Shown here one piece after another: positions 6,516 through 7,909 of a stretch of 7,909 nucleotides of DNA. Location of the stretch: positions 1 through 7,909 of the forward strand of contig JAATVL010000044.1 of NCBI GenBank assembly GCA_014523525.1, given 5' to 3'. A program made the position numbers and the translations under genes. Origin of the DNA: Nitrososphaerales archaeon TH703 (GTDB taxonomy: Archaea > Thermoproteota > Nitrososphaeria > Nitrososphaerales > Nitrososphaeraceae). The notes beneath the pieces were generated by a model, which searched no databases, was not told where the DNA came from, and saw nothing but the letters and a program-made list of their open reading frames with translations. Positions within the stretch are counted from its first letter, which is position 1, and every line of letters begins with the position of its first letter.

Positions 6516-6530
6516 AATGTTACTAACATT
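6516..6530. promoter_or_regulatory. 15-bp palindrome abutting the 18-bp one
   Basis: AATGTTA (6516-6522) and TAACATT (6524-6530) are exact reverse complements around C6523. One base separates it from the palindrome ending at 6514. Its core GTTACTAACA is repeated at 4517-4526, just before the EEP nuclease start. Confidence 0.5.
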
Positions 6531-6660
6531 CCTGTTACGTATGAGACAACCATTCTGTTCAATGTAATAACTTCTATACTTGCATAGATATTAAACATAT
6601 AACCCTACCTGAGAGAATATATGATTTCAAAATTTGTGTCAACTGATAATAAACATGTGA

Positions 6661-6684
6661 AAGTTGGGATGTCCCCAAAAACTT
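6661..6684. repeat. GC-rich imperfect hairpin
   Basis: TTGGG (6664-6668) pairs with CCCAA (6674-6678) around five bases. After a two-base AA bulge the stem extends through AAG (6661-6663) with CTT. It is a small GC-rich island in AT-rich sequence, just upstream of a TATA-like TTTTATATGTA (6693-6703), so it could mark a regulator site of the deacetylase promoter. Confidence 0.3.
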
Positions 6685-6692
6685 TTATTGCG

Positions 6693-6703
6693 TTTTATAT
6701 GTA
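6693..6703 (+). promoter_or_regulatory. Candidate TATA box of the deacetylase gene
   Basis: TTTTATATGTA is the best match to an archaeal TATA box upstream of the gene. It predicts a transcript start near 6720-6728 and a leader of about 60 bases. CTATTTATTA (6753-6762) is an alternative that would give a leaderless transcript. Confidence 0.3.
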
Positions 6704-6788
6704 TTTTTCGAGTCCTATAAATCAAGAGATTTGCCAACTCATATTTCAATAGCTATTTATTAATGGATGACGAATTTGTTGATTGACG

Positions 6789-7909
6789 TTGAAGAGAAGC
6801 AGGAACTTTACCACTATAGTCCCACTGTTGTTCCTAGCTTTTTTAATAGCGCTTTTATCTATTCTTTCGTACGAACATAGCTTTCTTTCAGGATTGCCTA
6901 CAAAATCGAGTGATAACAAAAGGTCTACAGATAAGGTAGTAAGTTTTATTTTCTCTGATGGTCTCAAGAGTCAATTCACGAATGCAAAACCAATTCTTGA
7001 TAAATATGGATTTAAGGCAACCTTTGATGTAATATGTAACAATGTCGATAAAAAAGATGGATATATGAATTGGAAGGATATTAAGACATTGAGTGATGAA
7101 GGACATGATATAGGTTCCCATAGCATGTCTCACGTACGTCTCACAGATCTTTCAAAAAAATCTATTGAATTCGAAGTTGGAAAATCAAAAAAATGTCTTG
7201 AAGACTACGGAATAAAACCTACAAGCTTTGAGTATCCATATAGTACAGGTTCGGATAATAAAACTATAGTTGACATTGTTGCAAAATACTATGAATTAGC
7301 AACAAGAGGAAATGATCCTCTCATGTTTCTAAGATGTGATGGAATGAAACAGTACGGTCAAAAAGATTGCAAAACTTATACCGACAATGGCATTCCAACT
7401 TACGCCAACAAATATTCGATTAGAAATTGGAGTCACGATTTTGAGAAAGTAGAAAATTCATACACCGACCCTCAGGCATTAGAAAGATTCACTGAAGTTG
7501 TGAATAGCCAATCAAGATATAATAAAGATGGAACAATTGAGGCGATACCAATAATAATGTACCATGGAATTGGTGATAACAAGAAAGATTCAGTCACTGA
7601 CATAGACCTATTTCAAAAGGAAATAAAATATCTTTACGATAACAAATTTAATGCGATAACGATTTCAGACTTCGCTTACAATGAAAAACATGACTATTTG
7701 TATATAAAGGACCTCGAACCAAGAACTGAATTGCCAACTGAAAATGTTACTACCGCTACAAAAATCCCAACAACAAATGCGACAACAAATGTTACTACCA
7801 CCACGGAAGTCCCAACAACAAATGCGACAACAAATGTTACTACCACCACGGAAGTCCCAACAACAAATGTGACAACAAATGTTACTACCCCTGCGATAGC
7901 TCCAGAAGC
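6789..7909 (+). CDS. Exported polysaccharide deacetylase-like (NodB/CE4) protein, partial at the 3' end
   Basis: The frame is open from after TGA (6780-6782) to the window edge, at least 373 codons. No ATG precedes the conserved domain, so the start is TTG at 6789 or 6783; 6789 gives MKRSRN followed by a hydrophobic run (about residues 8-27), a good signal peptide or anchor. The NodB-like domain begins VVSFIFSDGLKSQF (50-63): metal Asp57 is kept, but the usual catalytic-base Asp before it is Ser56. The metal pair H111-x3-H115 is in GSHSMSH, followed by YPYSTG near P150 and IPIIMYHGIG with H259. By family knowledge it would remove acetyl groups from N-acetylated glycans outside the cell, if active. 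From residue 319 a 15-residue repeat (NVTTTTEVPTTNATT) forms a Thr-rich tail with two N-X-T sequons per unit, perhaps a glycosylated stalk. The C-terminus lies beyond the window. Confidence 0.88.
   Translation, partial: MKRSRNFTTIVPLLFLAFLIALLSILSYEHSFLSGLPTKSSDNKRSTDKVVSFIFSDGLKSQFTNAKPILDKYGFKATFDVICNNVDKKDGYMNWKDIKTLSDEGHDIGSHSMSHVRLTDLSKKSIEFEVGKSKKCLEDYGIKPTSFEYPYSTGSDNKTIVDIVAKYYELATRGNDPLMFLRCDGMKQYGQKDCKTYTDNGIPTYANKYSIRNWSHDFEKVENSYTDPQALERFTEVVNSQSRYNKDGTIEAIPIIMYHGIGDNKKDSVTDIDLFQKEIKYLYDNKFNAITISDFAYNEKHDYLYIKDLEPRTELPTENVTTATKIPTTNATTNVTTTTEVPTTNATTNVTTTTEVPTTNVTTNVTTPAIAPE
7743..7909 (+). repeat. 45-base tandem repeat encoding NVTTTTEVPTTNATT units
   Basis: Three full units (7743-7787, 7788-7832, 7833-7877) and a partial fourth (7878-7909) are seen. 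Units 2 and 3 differ only at the GCG/GTG codon near their ends; unit 1 diverges in the middle (GCTACAAAAATC against ACCACGGAAGTC). The period is exactly 15 codons, so copy changes keep the frame. The array may continue past the edge. Confidence 0.92.

Larger units (their letters stand above)
6388..6782. other. 395-base divergent regulatory region without a confident gene
   Basis: This lies between the minus-strand operon starting at 6387 and the plus-strand deacetylase gene. It contains a TATA-like box (6421-6430), two abutting palindromes (6497-6530), a GC-rich hairpin-like element (6661-6684) and an AT-rich candidate promoter (6693-6703). A 39-codon frame (6448-6567, +) starting MRTLEGNVAF has a TATA-like box 18-27 bases upstream, but it is too short to call a gene. 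Confidence 0.6.

Noticed and set aside
6763..6786. Seven-codon frame MDDEFVD ending at the deacetylase start
   Set aside because: It could be a leader peptide, but a frame this short is expected by chance, and it cannot be joined to the deacetylase by a simple frameshift.
6746..7133. Two minus-strand frames (6746-6967 and 6888-7133)
   Set aside because: Both are antisense to the deacetylase gene, which has clear NodB-like motifs on the plus strand.
7743..7909. CRISPR array
   Set aside because: The repeats are contiguous without spacers and lie in frame within a coding region, so they are protein-coding tandem repeats.

Overview
The window reads as a low-GC archaeal chromosome segment. My best guess is an ammonia-oxidising thaumarchaeon (Nitrososphaeria, perhaps Nitrosocosmicus-like). 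This rests on an intronless tRNA with no encoded CCA, TATA-like AT boxes close to the first genes of transcription units, little Shine-Dalgarno signal except inside operons, heavy use of TTG starts, exported proteins dense in N-X-S/T sequons, and an archaeal-style zinc-ribbon membrane protein. The taxonomic call is inference; no phylogenetic marker is present.

Layout from the left. Positions 1-204 hold no gene, only an AT-rich inverted repeat. A tRNA-Gly(GCC) lies at 205-279 (+). A 145-residue protein of unknown function (305-742, -) converges on it. After a 301-base gene-free gap comes a two-gene operon with an ATGA overlap (1044-3304, +): a winged-helix/coiled-coil protein followed by a 554-residue AAA+-type ATPase with an extra C-terminal domain. 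Converging on it from the right is a complete endonuclease/exonuclease/phosphatase (EEP) family nuclease (3345-4511, -). After a 213-base gap comes a second two-gene operon (6387 down to 4725, -): a sequon-rich exported or membrane-anchored protein followed, with a 14-base overlap, by a polytopic membrane protein ending in a zinc ribbon. A 395-base divergent intergenic region with two abutting palindromes separates this from a polysaccharide deacetylase-like exported protein (from about 6789, +). That gene runs off the right edge inside a 45-base tandem repeat encoding a Thr-rich, sequon-rich tail.

Two themes stand out. The left half is nucleic-acid oriented: DNA-binding-like protein, ATPase and nuclease beside a tRNA gene, an arrangement that would suit a mobile or defence-type locus, although nothing in the window proves that. 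The right half is envelope oriented: exported glycoprotein-like protein, membrane partner and cell-wall or glycan deacetylase. Three of the seven protein genes appear to start at TTG, and in two of them no ATG could serve.
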